Source: Cyclobacteriaceae bacterium (lineage in GTDB: Bacteria; Bacteroidota; Bacteroidia; Cytophagales; Cyclobacteriaceae). From it: 64,000 bases of DNA. A model generated the notes under the pieces. That model did not search any database and was not told the origin of the DNA. It worked only from the letters and a program-made list of their open reading frames with translations. A program made the position numbers and the translations under genes. Location: positions 372,001-436,000 of the forward strand of contig JAEUUG010000012.1 of the NCBI GenBank assembly GCA_016787565.1. Direction: 5' to 3'. Below are positions 19,644 to 29,382 of the stretch, one piece after another. Numbering within the stretch: position 1 is the stretch's first letter; each line of letters opens with the position of its first letter.

Positions 19644-20219
19644 ATGAAATTGTTGCTATTTGCCTTGCCCCTGCTTTTTCTTTTCACATCCTCCATCCGT
19701 GAAAATGACCAAAATACCAAGACCTGCTTGAGCGCAGAGGAAAGAAAGCTTTATAACCTGATCCTGGAATACCGGAAGAGCAACGGCCTTGAGCCCATTC
19801 CCCTCTCGGGGAAGTTGACGCTGGTGGCCCAAACCCATGCGCGAGACCTTGCCGACCATTATTCGTTTGATCCGGGAAATAAATGCAATCCACACAGCTG
19901 GTCTAAAAAGGGCAAGTGGACAGCCTGCTGTTACACGAATGATCATAAACAAGCCAAATGTATGTGGGATAAGCCCAGGGAAATTGCCGGATATAACAGC
20001 CCTGGTTTTGAAATTGCCTATTACAGTTCAGCTGGAGCCAATGCCCAGGAAGGTATAGACGGATGGAAAGTTAGCCCCGGTCACAATCCATTACTGATCA
20101 ACACCGGAACCTGGGAAAAGGTAAAATGGAAGGCCATTGGTATTGGAATTTATAAGGAATATGGCGTTGTGTGGTTTGGAGAACTGGAAGATGATGAATC
20201 AACAGATCAGTGCCCTTAA
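19644..20219 (+). CDS. Secreted CAP-domain (SCP/PR-1) protein
   Basis: A 191-residue protein with a signal peptide ([17 protein letters not shown]) and a CAP superfamily domain. Typical CAP positions are visible: [30 protein letters not shown], a histidine in CNPHSW, FEIAY, and the end segment [27 protein letters not shown] completes the fold. Several cysteines suggest disulfides after export. No substrate or function can be assigned. The gene overlaps the convergent panB by 4 bp at the stop codons. Confidence 0.9.
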   Translation: MKLLLFALPLLFLFTSSIRENDQNTKTCLSAEERKLYNLILEYRKSNGLEPIPLSGKLTLVAQTHARDLADHYSFDPGNKCNPHSWSKKGKWTACCYTNDHKQAKCMWDKPREIAGYNSPGFEIAYYSSAGANAQEGIDGWKVSPGHNPLLINTGTWEKVKWKAIGIGIYKEYGVVWFGELEDDESTDQCP

Positions 20220-21034
20220 TACTTCTCCTCCTCGCTTGGAAACTCTTTTGCCTTGACATCCGAAACGTAGTGAACAACAGCTTCTGTAATTACAGCATGT
20301 AAATCAGCATACCTGCGCAGGAATCTCGGCTTGAATTCTTTGTTGATACCCAGCATATCCTGCATCACCAGCACCTGACCGTCAACATCGGGACCAGCAC
20401 CAATACCAATAGTAGGAATATGAAGTGACAAGGAAACTTTCTTGGCCAATGTGGCAGGTATTTTCTCCAGCACAATGCCAAAGCATCCACAATCCTGCAG
20501 AAGTTTGGCATCCTTCATTAATTTGTTGGCCTCCTCCTCCTCTTTGGCTCGTACGGTATAGGTTCCAAATTTATAGATGGATTGTGGCGTCAATCCCAGG
20601 TGACCCATTACTGGTATACCGGCACTAAGAATTCTTTCGACTGAATCTTTTATCTCACTTCCACCTTCCAGTTTCACAGCATGAGCGCCTGCCTCTTTCA
20701 TGATCCGGATGGCCGAACGCAACGCTTCTCCCGAACTGCCCTGATACGTTCCGAAGGGAAGATCGACCACTACCAAAGCCCGCTTCACCGCCCGCACAAC
20801 AGAGGCAGCATGGTAAATCATTTGATCGAGCGTAATGGGCAGCGTGGTTTCATGACCCGCCATCACATTGGAAGCCGAGTCACCTACCAGTATAACATCA
20901 ATGCCGGTACCATCAATGATCTTCGCCATACTGTAATCATACGCGGTGAGCATGGCAATTTTTTCACCACGGTTCTTCATTTCCTGAAGCTGGTGCGTGG
21001 TGATTTTCTTTAACTCTTGTTTGTGAACAGACAT
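20216..21034 (-). CDS. panB: 3-methyl-2-oxobutanoate hydroxymethyltransferase
   Basis: The first enzyme of pantothenate synthesis: it adds a hydroxymethyl group from 5,10-methylenetetrahydrofolate to 2-oxoisovalerate to give ketopantoate. The 272-residue length is normal. Family segments include [27 protein letters not shown] with metal-binding aspartate, [16 protein letters not shown] and [30 protein letters not shown] is the typical C-terminal block. No panC or panD is adjacent. Its substrate links it to the valine pathway at the right end of this window. Confidence 0.97.
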   Translation of the reverse strand: MSVHKQELKKITTHQLQEMKNRGEKIAMLTAYDYSMAKIIDGTGIDVILVGDSASNVMAGHETTLPITLDQMIYHAASVVRAVKRALVVVDLPFGTYQGSSGEALRSAIRIMKEAGAHAVKLEGGSEIKDSVERILSAGIPVMGHLGLTPQSIYKFGTYTVRAKEEEEANKLMKDAKLLQDCGCFGIVLEKIPATLAKKVSLSLHIPTIGIGAGPDVDGQVLVMQDMLGINKEFKPRFLRRYADLHAVITEAVVHYVSDVKAKEFPSEEEKY

Positions 21035-21099
21035 TGATGGTGGGTTTAGTAGGATCGATGTACGGATATCAAGCTAAACTATTGTTTGCTATGCGCACC

Positions 21100-21603
21100 T
21101 TAACGCAAATAAACAGCACGATCTTTTCCGAGATCAACTTCTACATGATCTTTAATCGTTGTTGCTAATTCATAGCCTGTGTATTGCGGATAAATTGGAA
21201 AGAGGGTATGACTACGGTTCACCAGAACAGCGGTTTCAATTTTTTTTACCTCAATGTTCAGAAAAGGTTTTAAACCATAGGCAAATGTACGCCCCGTATT
21301 GAGCACATCATCCACCAGAATGATTGCTTTCTTTTTCACTTCTTTGATGTCACAATCCAGTGTAACATCACTTTGCTGGGGTGCGAATTTATCGAGGGCG
21401 ACTTTTACCAACTTCACTTCCAGGGTAGAAACCGCTTCAACTTCTTTTGCCAGCAACTTGGCTAATACAAATCCTTGCCCGTCAATACCGGCAATGACTA
21501 CTATTTTTTCTTTGATGTTCTGCTCGTAAATCTCAAAGGCCATCCTCCGGATTTTCTGTTTGATCTGGGCAGCATCGAGAATCAAATTTCTTTCGGCAAC
21601 CAT
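21100..21603 (-). CDS. PyrR-like phosphoribosyltransferase domain protein
   Basis: A 167-residue type I phosphoribosyltransferase. The PRPP-binding motif AIILVDDVLNTGRT lies at about residues 93-106, and the fold ends with a beta-rich hood (YELATTIKDHVEVDLG). The whole resembles PyrR-type proteins, which have UPRTase activity or attenuate pyrimidine genes. No pyr gene is nearby, so whether it regulates, salvages uracil or does something else is open. It follows the Lrp-family gene by 8 bp and is probably cotranscribed with it. Confidence 0.85.
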   Translation of the reverse strand: MVAERNLILDAAQIKQKIRRMAFEIYEQNIKEKIVVIAGIDGQGFVLAKLLAKEVEAVSTLEVKLVKVALDKFAPQQSDVTLDCDIKEVKKKAIILVDDVLNTGRTFAYGLKPFLNIEVKKIETAVLVNRSHTLFPIYPQYTGYELATTIKDHVEVDLGKDRAVYLR

Positions 21604-21611
21604 AGCAAGAT

Positions 21612-22088
21612 TTAACCAGGGATAGGCATTGATTTGCTGTCTTTGAACGTAGATAAAATCACCATCGACTGAAGGCTATCCACCACTTCAATATTAGAGA
21701 CTTGTTCCAGCATCAATTGCTGATAGGCAGAGATGTCGGCACAAACAATTTTTAAGATAAAATCCCCGGCACCGGTGATATGGTGGCACTCAATTACCTC
21801 ATTGATGATCTTAATGGCCTTGATAAATTTTTCAATATTTTCCTTGTTGTGTCCTTTCAGCGTCACCATTACGAAGGTACTCACACCCAGTCCAACACTG
21901 GCAGGATCAATCACCGCATGATAGCTTCTGATAACCCCGGATGTTTCCAGTTTGTTGACACGCTCCAGCGTTGGAGCCGGTGAAAGTCCAATTTCCTTTG
22001 CCAGTTGAGCATTGGTGATGTTGGAATTAGCCTGCAGTATTTCCAGAATCTTACGATCCGTACCGTCTAGTTTTATATTTCCTTTCAT
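21612..22088 (-). CDS. Lrp/AsnC family transcriptional regulator
   Basis: A 158-residue regulator with an N-terminal winged helix-turn-helix (LDGTDRKILEILQANSNITNAQLAKEIGLS, seen here in two parts: LDGTDRKILEILQANS and NAQLAKEIGLSPAPTLERV). A C-terminal RAM domain senses an amino acid (HHITGAGDFILKIVC). Members of the family respond to leucine or other amino acids and usually control their own gene. A palindrome lies over the expected transcription start (22108-22122), consistent with autoregulation. The downstream phosphoribosyltransferase is probably in the same transcript. The ligand cannot be read from the sequence. Confidence 0.93.
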   Translation of the reverse strand: MKGNIKLDGTDRKILEILQANSNITNAQLAKEIGLSPAPTLERVNKLETSGVIRSYHAVIDPASVGLGVSTFVMVTLKGHNKENIEKFIKAIKIINEVIECHHITGAGDFILKIVCADISAYQQLMLEQVSNIEVVDSLQSMVILSTFKDSKSMPIPG

Positions 22089-22107
22089 GGTGAATGAGGG
22101 GTTTGTT

Positions 22108-22131
22108 CCAAATAAAATTTGGCCAAAAATA
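22108..22131 (-). promoter_or_regulatory. Promoter and palindromic operator of the Lrp-family gene
   Basis: On the minus strand TATTTTTG (22131-22124) matches the -7 consensus TAnnTTTG. Immediately downstream is the perfect inverted repeat CCAAAT-AAA-ATTTGG (22108-22122), which would cover the transcription start. A 15-bp repeat of this form is the usual size of an Lrp-type site. No -33 box was found at the right distance. Operator function is inferred. Confidence 0.5.
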
Positions 22132-22174
22132 AGAGAAAATTATGATTGTTTGGCTAACGGGTGTTTAGAAATAT

Positions 22175-23284
22175 TCAATTCCGCCCTAGAATTTGGCCAT
22201 AAAGGTCTCCTAATTTTCCTATCGTGTTGGCATAACCATAACGCTTTCGAACACTGTTAAAGGCCTCTCTCGACATTGATTCTCTTTTTTCAGCATCAGT
22301 CATCAGCGCTCGCATCGCATGGGTCATGGCCTCAACATCTGCCAGGCCGACTAAGTAACCTGTTCCTTCTTCAATGATTTCCTCCGGTCCCCCGGATCGC
22401 GTTGCAATAACCACTCGTCCATAAAACATTGCCTCCAGGCAGGTTAGTGAAAATGATTCTGATTCAGAGAAATTCAATACGATGCTTGCAGCTACGTATT
22501 CTTGCGCTAAATTTTTTGAGAAATTACACCACTCGATTTTATGTGCTATGCCCAATGAAACCGCTTCATTTTTTAAGCTGATTTTGAAGGTGTGATTTTT
22601 CTGCAGTCCCATGTCACTGCCAACAAACCTTAATTTCCATTGCGGATAATCCTGGTGTAGTGCCGCAAAACTTCTGAGCGCATATTCTTGACCTTTCCCC
22701 TGGATATAGTTGGCAGGATAGAGTATGGTCGTTGAATCAGAACGAGAATAAAGAACGTCTTCATCGGGTAATTCATTGCCAATGAGAACAACATTGCGCT
22801 GAAAGGGCAACTCTTTCCTTACACTTTCGGATACAGCAATGACAGCTGCGGCAAACCGATGATGAAACCCGCACCAAATTCGCACGAGCATGCTCGGAAA
22901 CCTGAGCGGCCTGAATCGAACATACGTCAGATATGGAGTTGATCCGCCAAAAAGCTTATACACCGCGGGTATTAGATTATAAAAGTCATTGTTTACCACC
23001 AGATCAACGTTCAGTCTTTTTACCATCCGCGTAACGCGAATAGTGTTGACCAACAAAAACGGCACATACCCTGCCAAGGCAAAAATATCTTTCTTTACTT
23101 CTTTCATCGGCAATTCTTCCACAGGAAAACCCTGCTGCCGAACGTACTCGGTTGCGGCACTTCCGTGTGGCAGAATAAAATAAAACTCAAATGAGTTGCG
23201 CAAGGCTTTACTACTCCGGAGAATGGAAATTAATGCACCGGTTACATCCACTGAATTCTCGATGATAAGGATTCGCTTGATCAT
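22175..23284 (-). CDS. Glycosyltransferase family 4 protein
   Basis: A 369-residue GT-B glycosyltransferase of the GT4 type. The N-terminal half starts MIKRILIIENSVDVTGAL; the C-terminal nucleotide-sugar domain shows NYIQGKGQEYALRSFAAL, WKLRFVGSDMG and the family block SESFSLTCLEAMFYGRVVIATRSGGPEEI with the conserved E-x7-E. It is the last gene of the polysaccharide operon and overlaps the previous GT gene by 4 bp (ATGA). Sugar and linkage cannot be assigned. Confidence 0.92.
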   Translation of the reverse strand: MIKRILIIENSVDVTGALISILRSSKALRNSFEFYFILPHGSAATEYVRQQGFPVEELPMKEVKKDIFALAGYVPFLLVNTIRVTRMVKRLNVDLVVNNDFYNLIPAVYKLFGGSTPYLTYVRFRPLRFPSMLVRIWCGFHHRFAAAVIAVSESVRKELPFQRNVVLIGNELPDEDVLYSRSDSTTILYPANYIQGKGQEYALRSFAALHQDYPQWKLRFVGSDMGLQKNHTFKISLKNEAVSLGIAHKIEWCNFSKNLAQEYVAASIVLNFSESESFSLTCLEAMFYGRVVIATRSGGPEEIIEEGTGYLVGLADVEAMTHAMRALMTDAEKRESMSREAFNSVRKRYGYANTIGKLGDLYGQILGRN

Positions 23285-24504
23285 GATTTGTCACCTGTTG
23301 TAACATGTAGAACATTGTTCCATTGGTCCATGCTAGAGTCCAAACTAAACTGGCGAATTCTGGTATAACCCTGATCTGAAAGTTTTGACAATTGGTTTGG
23401 ATCCCTTAACAAGGCATTCAAACTCTCAATCCATAACGGGTGATCATTTTCTGAATGTATCATTGGCAACAATAACCCGTAGCTTGCAGAATAAGGCTCC
23501 ACAACCGAAGAGGTAAACTGAAACTCAGGCGCCAAAATCTCCCGGGGGCCATAGGGGCAATCGGAAGATGCAACGGGCACCCGGCAAATCATAGCCTCAG
23601 CCAAACCATTTGGAAATCCCTCTGAAGAGGAATTCATCACATACAGTGTTGCTCCTTTCAGGTACTTGAATACATTTTCCTGCGGCCCGGCAATAACAAC
23701 ATCCGGAAGTTCAGCGAAATCAAAACCCTCGTGAACAGACAACTTCAGTTGTAAACAGGTAACCAAAATATCCTTTTTCAATGGGCCATCGCCCACCAAT
23801 ATGAATTTAAGATTGTCATGACTTCTTTTCAGGCCGCTAAAAATATGAAGCAAAGCAACCAGACCCTTCTCGGGTGCAAATCTGCCCGTAGTGATTATCA
23901 CCGGATTTTGATAAAAATCTTCCTCGGCTTTACGTTTAGGTTCAGCAGCCAGTTTTTCAATCTCCGAAAGGTTATAAAAGTTACCTATCGTTTCAATATG
24001 CGTACTACTCAATCCGTACTGCAACTTCAACTCTTGCGCAATTCCGTGGTTCACGGTCACGATCGTATCCGCCATCCGATACAACCACGGTATCAGAATT
24101 TTTTTTCTTACCCAGGCATACTGCCCTGCTATGTTATCATCGTATTGTTTCGATCCGCGAATGCTGACAACTATTTTTTCGCTTCGCCTGGACAGAATAT
24201 TGACATAGTCAGCGCCCTCTAAAAAACTTATAGCCACATCAATTGCCAATTCCCTTTTCAATCTCCGAAGCCGGATAATGCGTTGAAAAAAGGAAATGAC
24301 TTTTTGAACCAAACTTTCTCCATGCATAACCTCCAGGCTGACAAGCTCACCACCATGAGCGTAGGCAATTCCATCACGTGTATTGAATACCACAACCCAA
24401 ACCTGGTGGTGCCGGGCCAGTTCAACGCTGAGTTTAGAAAGGGAACGCTGCGCACCACCCATCATCAACTCCGGAATAATTAGCATTATCCTTTTTGACT
24501 TCAT
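23281..24504 (-). CDS. Glycosyltransferase family 4 protein
   Basis: A 407-residue GT4-type glycosyltransferase. The start MKSKRIMLIIPELMMGGAQR overlaps the asnB stop by 4 bp, which is why I prefer it to the upstream in-frame start at 24552. Family features are GGAQRSLSKLSVELARHH near the N-terminus, ITTGRFAPEKGLVALL and FILVGDGPLKKDI in the C-terminal domain, and SSSEGFPNGLAEAMICRVPVASSDCPYGP split here for length, with the conserved glutamates. Predicted to add a hexose or amino sugar to the growing glycan at the cytoplasmic face; specificity unknown. Confidence 0.92.
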   Translation of the reverse strand: MKSKRIMLIIPELMMGGAQRSLSKLSVELARHHQVWVVVFNTRDGIAYAHGGELVSLEVMHGESLVQKVISFFQRIIRLRRLKRELAIDVAISFLEGADYVNILSRRSEKIVVSIRGSKQYDDNIAGQYAWVRKKILIPWLYRMADTIVTVNHGIAQELKLQYGLSSTHIETIGNFYNLSEIEKLAAEPKRKAEEDFYQNPVIITTGRFAPEKGLVALLHIFSGLKRSHDNLKFILVGDGPLKKDILVTCLQLKLSVHEGFDFAELPDVVIAGPQENVFKYLKGATLYVMNSSSEGFPNGLAEAMICRVPVASSDCPYGPREILAPEFQFTSSVVEPYSASYGLLLPMIHSENDHPLWIESLNALLRDPNQLSKLSDQGYTRIRQFSLDSSMDQWNNVLHVTTGDKS

Positions 24505-26366
24505 ACGCGCATATACTTTTCCCACCAGAGAACAAAACTGAGTATGCGCCACATCTTTTCGATGTTGTATTGCTTACCCGACTTCTTGTAATGCAGATAT
24601 TTCTGATATTCTCGCTGAACTTCGTTGGCATTCAAAACATCAATGTTCTTCAGGTTCTCCGGACTCAGATGGGATTGAAACATCGCATCTACTTCGGCAC
24701 TGAACCATGCAAAAATCGGAATGCTGAATCCTTGCTTCTTCCGTTCAAAATATTCGGCTGGCACATACCGGGAAAGTAATTTACACAACAGGTATTTTCC
24801 TTTACCACTTTTGATTTTCAATTCCATCGGCATACGCGCAGCAAACTCCACCAGCCGATGATCCAAAAATGGTTCACGTGCTTCCATACCGTAAAACATT
24901 GTTGCCCGGTCAACCTTCACCAGAAGATCATCCGGAAGGTAATACTGAAAGTCCCAGGCCATCATATCCTGCAACACACTACTTGTCTTTCCGGTAAAAT
25001 TCATGGATGCGGAACCAGCAGTGCGACACAAAAGTGAAATCTCCTCGATGGATTGGTTGGCGATAAAAGCTTCGAAAAACTCAACCGGACTTCCGGCTTC
25101 GAGCAATTCTTCCACCGTATAAGCTTTGTGTTCAATGTTCAGAAATTTAATTTTCTGTCGCAGTTTTGGGTCTAATCCTATTCTACTACCTTTTGAAATA
25201 GCTTTGCGAATACCAGCAGGCATCGCCTGTAATTTCCGATACCATGCAAAGGTCTTTTGATAGTGCGTGTACCCTCCAAAAAGTTCATCTCCTCCGTCAG
25301 CCGATAACACCACCTTCATACCTGCTTGCTTTGCCAACTGCGTAACACAGGCTGTGGGAATGCCTGATGTATCAGCAAAAGGTTCATCATAAATTGAATA
25401 GAATTGATTGAGCAACGTTCTCGCCTCGTTCAGGCCCAGTATCTTTTGTGTATGATTTGTTTTCAGATGGTTGGCCACTTTCTCAGCATAAGCCGATTCA
25501 TCAAAACCTGATTCATCAAAACCAATTGTAAAAGAATGAATGCCGCCATGATGCTTTTGCAGGATGGCTGTCAATAACGAACTGTCAATTCCGCCACTTA
25601 GAAAAACACCTACGGGCACATCACTGACCATGCGATATTGAAAAGCCGAAATTATAAGTGCCTCCAACTCGTCCAACCATTCACTTTCCTTTCGGATTGA
25701 ACTCACTTCATACTTCACATCCCAATATTTCTTTTTGACAATACCTGTTCGGGATACTTTTATGAAATAGCCTGGCTCTAGCTTGGAAATGGATTCAAAT
25801 ATTGACAAATGATGCGGGACAAATCCAAAACGAAAGTAAAGCGATACAGCATCAGGGCTGATCGTTTTATCCAGGTTAAATACATGAAGGGCTTTCAATT
25901 CACTCGCAAAAAACAATTGCCCATCTCGATAAGAATAATATAACGGCTTTACACCAACCCGATCCCGAAACAAGTACATCTCATCGGCTTGCTCATCATA
26001 GATGCTAAAGGCAAACATACCAATGAAATAATCAACGCACTTTTCCCGCCAGCAGTGAAAAGACTTTATTAATACCTCGGTGTCTGAATTGGATTGAAAG
26101 GAGTAACCTATTTTTTTTAACTCTTCGCGTACTTCCTTGTAATTATAAAGTTCTCCATTGAAGACCAGCACAAGGTGCTCAAAGCGATAAGGCTGTGAAC
26201 CGAGTTCCGAAAGTTCAATGATCGAAAGACGTGTGTGAATCAAACCAACATCGCGAAATGAATAATATTGCTGATCATCCGGGCCGCGGTGATACAATGA
26301 AGCCATGAGGGCCTCACACTGAGACTGCTCAACTGTTGCATTGTAATACCCCGCTATTCCGCACAT
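24501..26366 (-). CDS. asnB: Asparagine synthase (glutamine-hydrolysing) family amidotransferase
   Basis: A 621-residue AsnB-type protein. Cys2 of MCGIAGYYN is the glutaminase nucleophile, followed by the class II amidotransferase domain (VFNGELYNY). The C-terminal synthetase domain has the PP-loop GVFLSGGIDSS and SADGGDELFGGY. In a polysaccharide cluster such enzymes often amidate sugar uronic acids rather than make free asparagine, so true asparagine synthesis is not certain. It overlaps the downstream GT4 gene by 4 bp and lies 30 bp from the GT61 gene. Confidence 0.9.
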   Translation of the reverse strand: MCGIAGYYNATVEQSQCEALMASLYHRGPDDQQYYSFRDVGLIHTRLSIIELSELGSQPYRFEHLVLVFNGELYNYKEVREELKKIGYSFQSNSDTEVLIKSFHCWREKCVDYFIGMFAFSIYDEQADEMYLFRDRVGVKPLYYSYRDGQLFFASELKALHVFNLDKTISPDAVSLYFRFGFVPHHLSIFESISKLEPGYFIKVSRTGIVKKKYWDVKYEVSSIRKESEWLDELEALIISAFQYRMVSDVPVGVFLSGGIDSSLLTAILQKHHGGIHSFTIGFDESGFDESAYAEKVANHLKTNHTQKILGLNEARTLLNQFYSIYDEPFADTSGIPTACVTQLAKQAGMKVVLSADGGDELFGGYTHYQKTFAWYRKLQAMPAGIRKAISKGSRIGLDPKLRQKIKFLNIEHKAYTVEELLEAGSPVEFFEAFIANQSIEEISLLCRTAGSASMNFTGKTSSVLQDMMAWDFQYYLPDDLLVKVDRATMFYGMEAREPFLDHRLVEFAARMPMELKIKSGKGKYLLCKLLSRYVPAEYFERKKQGFSIPIFAWFSAEVDAMFQSHLSPENLKNIDVLNANEVQREYQKYLHYKKSGKQYNIEKMWRILSFVLWWEKYMRV

Positions 26367-26396
26367 AACTGACTTAAAGCATGCAAAATAACAATC

Positions 26397-27560
26397 TTAT
26401 TTGTTATGATCCGGAAGTAAAAATTCTTTCAACACCGCATCAAACTGTGCCGGCTCAACATAGAACCCACCAGAAAAGGAGACGCGGCTGGGTTTTCCGA
26501 TCATTGCACGATACTGGAACCCCGACATCTTAGCCAACATGATATAGTGGTATGGCAGATAACCCAAATCCGCTGGAGGAAATAGTTCTAATACATGACA
26601 TGATTCATTCCGGAAAACCATATTTGTTAACCCGGCACCGTGAATACCTACCAAAAATTCAGTATTAGAAAAAATTTGAATCTGCTCTTCAATCGGTAAC
26701 TCATCGGTATCAATAATTTCGAAACCAAGCCTTTGTGCCGTAGCTTCAATCACCTCACTGTTTTCAATGAATCGTAACCTGCTTTTGTTTCGGGTGAGAA
26801 ATATTTTACGAAACCCAGATTTCAACACATCCACCCGAAGCGGAGAAATGATATTGCCCCATAATTCTTTTTTATGTGTTAACGGTTTACAGAAAATTAC
26901 AGAATCGCAGCGAATGTACTGATCCGCTTCTTGTACAATCCAGGTTAACGATTGAAGCCGTTTATGTTTTTGATACGTGAATTGAAAATAGGCTTTGTCC
27001 CACAATTTCCTTGAAATAATGACCGGAATCGTTTCTATTTCCATACCTTGTTGTTGAAGGAAAAAGAGCTTGCTCACTACATCGTTATAAAAATGAAAGT
27101 AGTTTTCCTCTCCCGTATCGCGTAGCGAAATAGCCTTTGGCAGAACTAGTGTATTCTTCTTTCTAAAAAATTTAAGCAACGATGGTTTTTTCTGAAACCA
27201 GGTGCGACTCACACCGAGGGAGTAGTACACCAATTTATTCGGTTCAACAATGGCCCAACCAAAGTCGGGTTCAATCCAGCAAGGCTTATTGAAGACTAAC
27301 AAAAATTCCTCCTGTGTCCAATCATACCATGAACACATGTATGCTTTTACTTCATCTTCGGGCAAATCTTCAACTGAGATTTGTGACTCCCGAAAGGGAA
27401 ATCCATTTCGATAAACAAGAAACTCGGTTTGATCAATTGAGTACTCCGGAAATAATAGCCGGTCAATGGTGCGAATCTTTATTTTATTGACAATAAGGAA
27501 CGTCTCCTTCAGAAAAGCCGAAGGAAAAATCTTTTTAAGTGTTTTTTTAAAGATGGACAC
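26397..27560 (-). CDS. Glycosyltransferase 61 (DUF563) family protein
   Basis: A 387-residue protein with a C-terminal GT61 region: FSNTEFLVGIHGAGLTNMVF followed by CHVLELFPP and YHYIMLAKMSGFQY. GT61 includes xylosyl- and N-acetylglucosaminyl-transferases of eukaryotic glycans, and bacterial members sit in polysaccharide loci. The N-terminal half is less conserved and shows no clear signal peptide. It follows the epimerase gene by 8 bp. Donor sugar unknown. Confidence 0.85.
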   Translation of the reverse strand: MSIFKKTLKKIFPSAFLKETFLIVNKIKIRTIDRLLFPEYSIDQTEFLVYRNGFPFRESQISVEDLPEDEVKAYMCSWYDWTQEEFLLVFNKPCWIEPDFGWAIVEPNKLVYYSLGVSRTWFQKKPSLLKFFRKKNTLVLPKAISLRDTGEENYFHFYNDVVSKLFFLQQQGMEIETIPVIISRKLWDKAYFQFTYQKHKRLQSLTWIVQEADQYIRCDSVIFCKPLTHKKELWGNIISPLRVDVLKSGFRKIFLTRNKSRLRFIENSEVIEATAQRLGFEIIDTDELPIEEQIQIFSNTEFLVGIHGAGLTNMVFRNESCHVLELFPPADLGYLPYHYIMLAKMSGFQYRAMIGKPSRVSFSGGFYVEPAQFDAVLKEFLLPDHNK

Positions 27561-27568
27561 AGTTTGAT

Positions 27569-28495
27569 TTAAAACATTCTTCCCTCCAGTGTTTTCCGAA
27601 GGCCCTCTTCAAGCGAGGTTAATGGCCGGGAAAGAATGGAACGCATTTTTGAATTATCGGGGCGTCTGCGTGTCATGTCTCCTTCTTTCAAGGCGGGTAA
27701 AAATTCAATCGTTGACCGGGATCCGGTTAGCCGAATGATTTTTTGCGCGAGTTCTTTTACCGTCAACTCTTCATCGTTACCAACATTCATCACGTCATTT
27801 ACACAATGGCTATGTTGCAGGCACGCCAACGTTGTGTCAATGTTATCATCGATATAACAAAACGTACGCGTTTGCATTCCTGATCCGTAAATGGTGATAT
27901 GTTGATTCAAGATCGCCTGTTTTAAAAATTTGGTGACTACAAAATCTTCACTTTGTCGCGGACCGTAGGTATTGAAAAAACGAAAGATCGTATAGCTTAA
28001 TCCAAACTCTTTGTGATACGATCGCAAAAAAGATTCTCCCACGTTTTTTACAACTGCGTAGGGCAACCGGCTATTCAGTGGCGTGGTTTGCTCATTTTGG
28101 GGAAACTCAACAGGTTCACCGTAAACTTCAGAAGAGGAAGAATAAAACACACGTTTAACGCCTGTATTTTTTGCGAGATCAAGAATGTTTTTTATTCCCT
28201 GAATGTCAGCCAGAACCAGTACGGGGTTATCCAGTGTACGCTGTACCCCTACAACAGCAGCATAATGAAATACGAAATCAAATCGGTACGAAAGCATGAT
28301 GCTGCTGATCTCTTCGTAGTTATTGACATCAGCTTTAATAAAGGAAAAGTTGTGCTGCGAAACAGGAAGTTTACTTTTACTGCCCGTTAAGAAATTATCA
28401 ACACCAACCACCTGGTAATCGGGATACATGAGTAACCGATGGACTAACGCACTTCCGATATTGCCCGCTGCTCCGGTAACTAAAATTCTTGTCAT
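27569..28495 (-). CDS. NAD-dependent sugar epimerase/dehydratase
   Basis: A 308-residue extended short-chain dehydrogenase of the nucleotide-sugar epimerase family. The NAD-binding motif GAAGNIG is at residues 8-14, a serine-rich segment SSSSEVYGEP precedes the catalytic YAVVK (YxxxK), and FFNTYGPRQ is typical of the sugar-modifying members. It probably makes a UDP-sugar precursor (4-epimerase or related 4,6-dehydratase activity) for the surface glycan. It overlaps the upstream GT2 gene by 4 bp. Confidence 0.9.
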   Translation of the reverse strand: MTRILVTGAAGNIGSALVHRLLMYPDYQVVGVDNFLTGSKSKLPVSQHNFSFIKADVNNYEEISSIMLSYRFDFVFHYAAVVGVQRTLDNPVLVLADIQGIKNILDLAKNTGVKRVFYSSSSEVYGEPVEFPQNEQTTPLNSRLPYAVVKNVGESFLRSYHKEFGLSYTIFRFFNTYGPRQSEDFVVTKFLKQAILNQHITIYGSGMQTRTFCYIDDNIDTTLACLQHSHCVNDVMNVGNDEELTVKELAQKIIRLTGSRSTIEFLPALKEGDMTRRRPDNSKMRSILSRPLTSLEEGLRKTLEGRMF

Positions 28496-29382
28496 GGTAA
28501 AATGCTGTTTTTAATGGAAGCCAGAAAACGCTTACTTCCTAAAATTAACGGATAAGACTGAAATGCCCGCATGCCCCACTGCCATACTCCTAAACGTTGT
28601 TTTTGTTCGGCAAGGCAGAGCATAAAAAATGTATACCGGTCGGCAATAAATCGTTTAAATGACTGACCATACTGTTTCATGACGACAGCATCAGCTCTCA
28701 GCTTTTCAATCAGCAACAAATCACGCGCAATAACTTTCTCAGCAGGAATAGTAAACAAGCTACGTTGATCATGATTCACCACCGAACTGGTTATTTCATT
28801 GGAGTAGTGAAGCTTAAAGTGGCTGAGCAGCCGTATCCAGAGCTCCCAATCCTCTGACGAAGCTAAGACACGATCTTCCTCAAAAGGAAATTGAAGCGCA
28901 ATATCCCTTCGCAGGAATACACCGTTACAGCTTAGGCGGTTGTTGAAGTAAATAGTCTGTTGAATGTGCTCATCAAAGTCGTTGATCTGGTTGATCACGC
29001 TACCATCTTCAAGTTGGTAATCATAAGCGAGATGAAACCACTCCGGATTTCCGATGGAAGCAACCAAGTTGCTGGCCACACGTAAATGATTCGGATACAT
29101 GAGGTCATCCGAATCAAAAAAAGTTATGTACGATCCATGCGCGCGAGCCGTGCCATAATTTCGTGCGGCACCACGTTCGTCATTTTCTTTTTTATAATAG
29201 GTTACGCGGCTATCCGAAAATCCGCGAACAACTTCCGCTGTATTGTCTTTACTCCCGTCATCCACAACTAAAATTTCAAAATCGGTGAAGTGTTGCGCCA
29301 AAACCGAGTTTAGCGTTTTAGCAATCAGATGAGCTCGGTTATACGTTGGAATAACAATGGAAAATAGCGGGGAAGAAGGCAT
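28492..29382 (-). CDS. Glycosyltransferase family 2 protein
   Basis: A 296-residue GT-A glycosyltransferase. The N-terminal block FSIVIPTYNRAHLIAKTLNS, the FEILVVDDGSKDNT nucleotide-binding segment and the DXD-like FFDSDDL are all present. The C-terminal half contains the acceptor region SSEDWELWIRLL. It has no membrane helices and acts in the cytoplasm. Start and stop codons abut or overlap both neighbours, indicating an operon. Confidence 0.92.
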   Translation of the reverse strand: MPSSPLFSIVIPTYNRAHLIAKTLNSVLAQHFTDFEILVVDDGSKDNTAEVVRGFSDSRVTYYKKENDERGAARNYGTARAHGSYITFFDSDDLMYPNHLRVASNLVASIGNPEWFHLAYDYQLEDGSVINQINDFDEHIQQTIYFNNRLSCNGVFLRRDIALQFPFEEDRVLASSEDWELWIRLLSHFKLHYSNEITSSVVNHDQRSLFTIPAEKVIARDLLLIEKLRADAVVMKQYGQSFKRFIADRYTFFMLCLAEQKQRLGVWQWGMRAFQSYPLILGSKRFLASIKNSILP

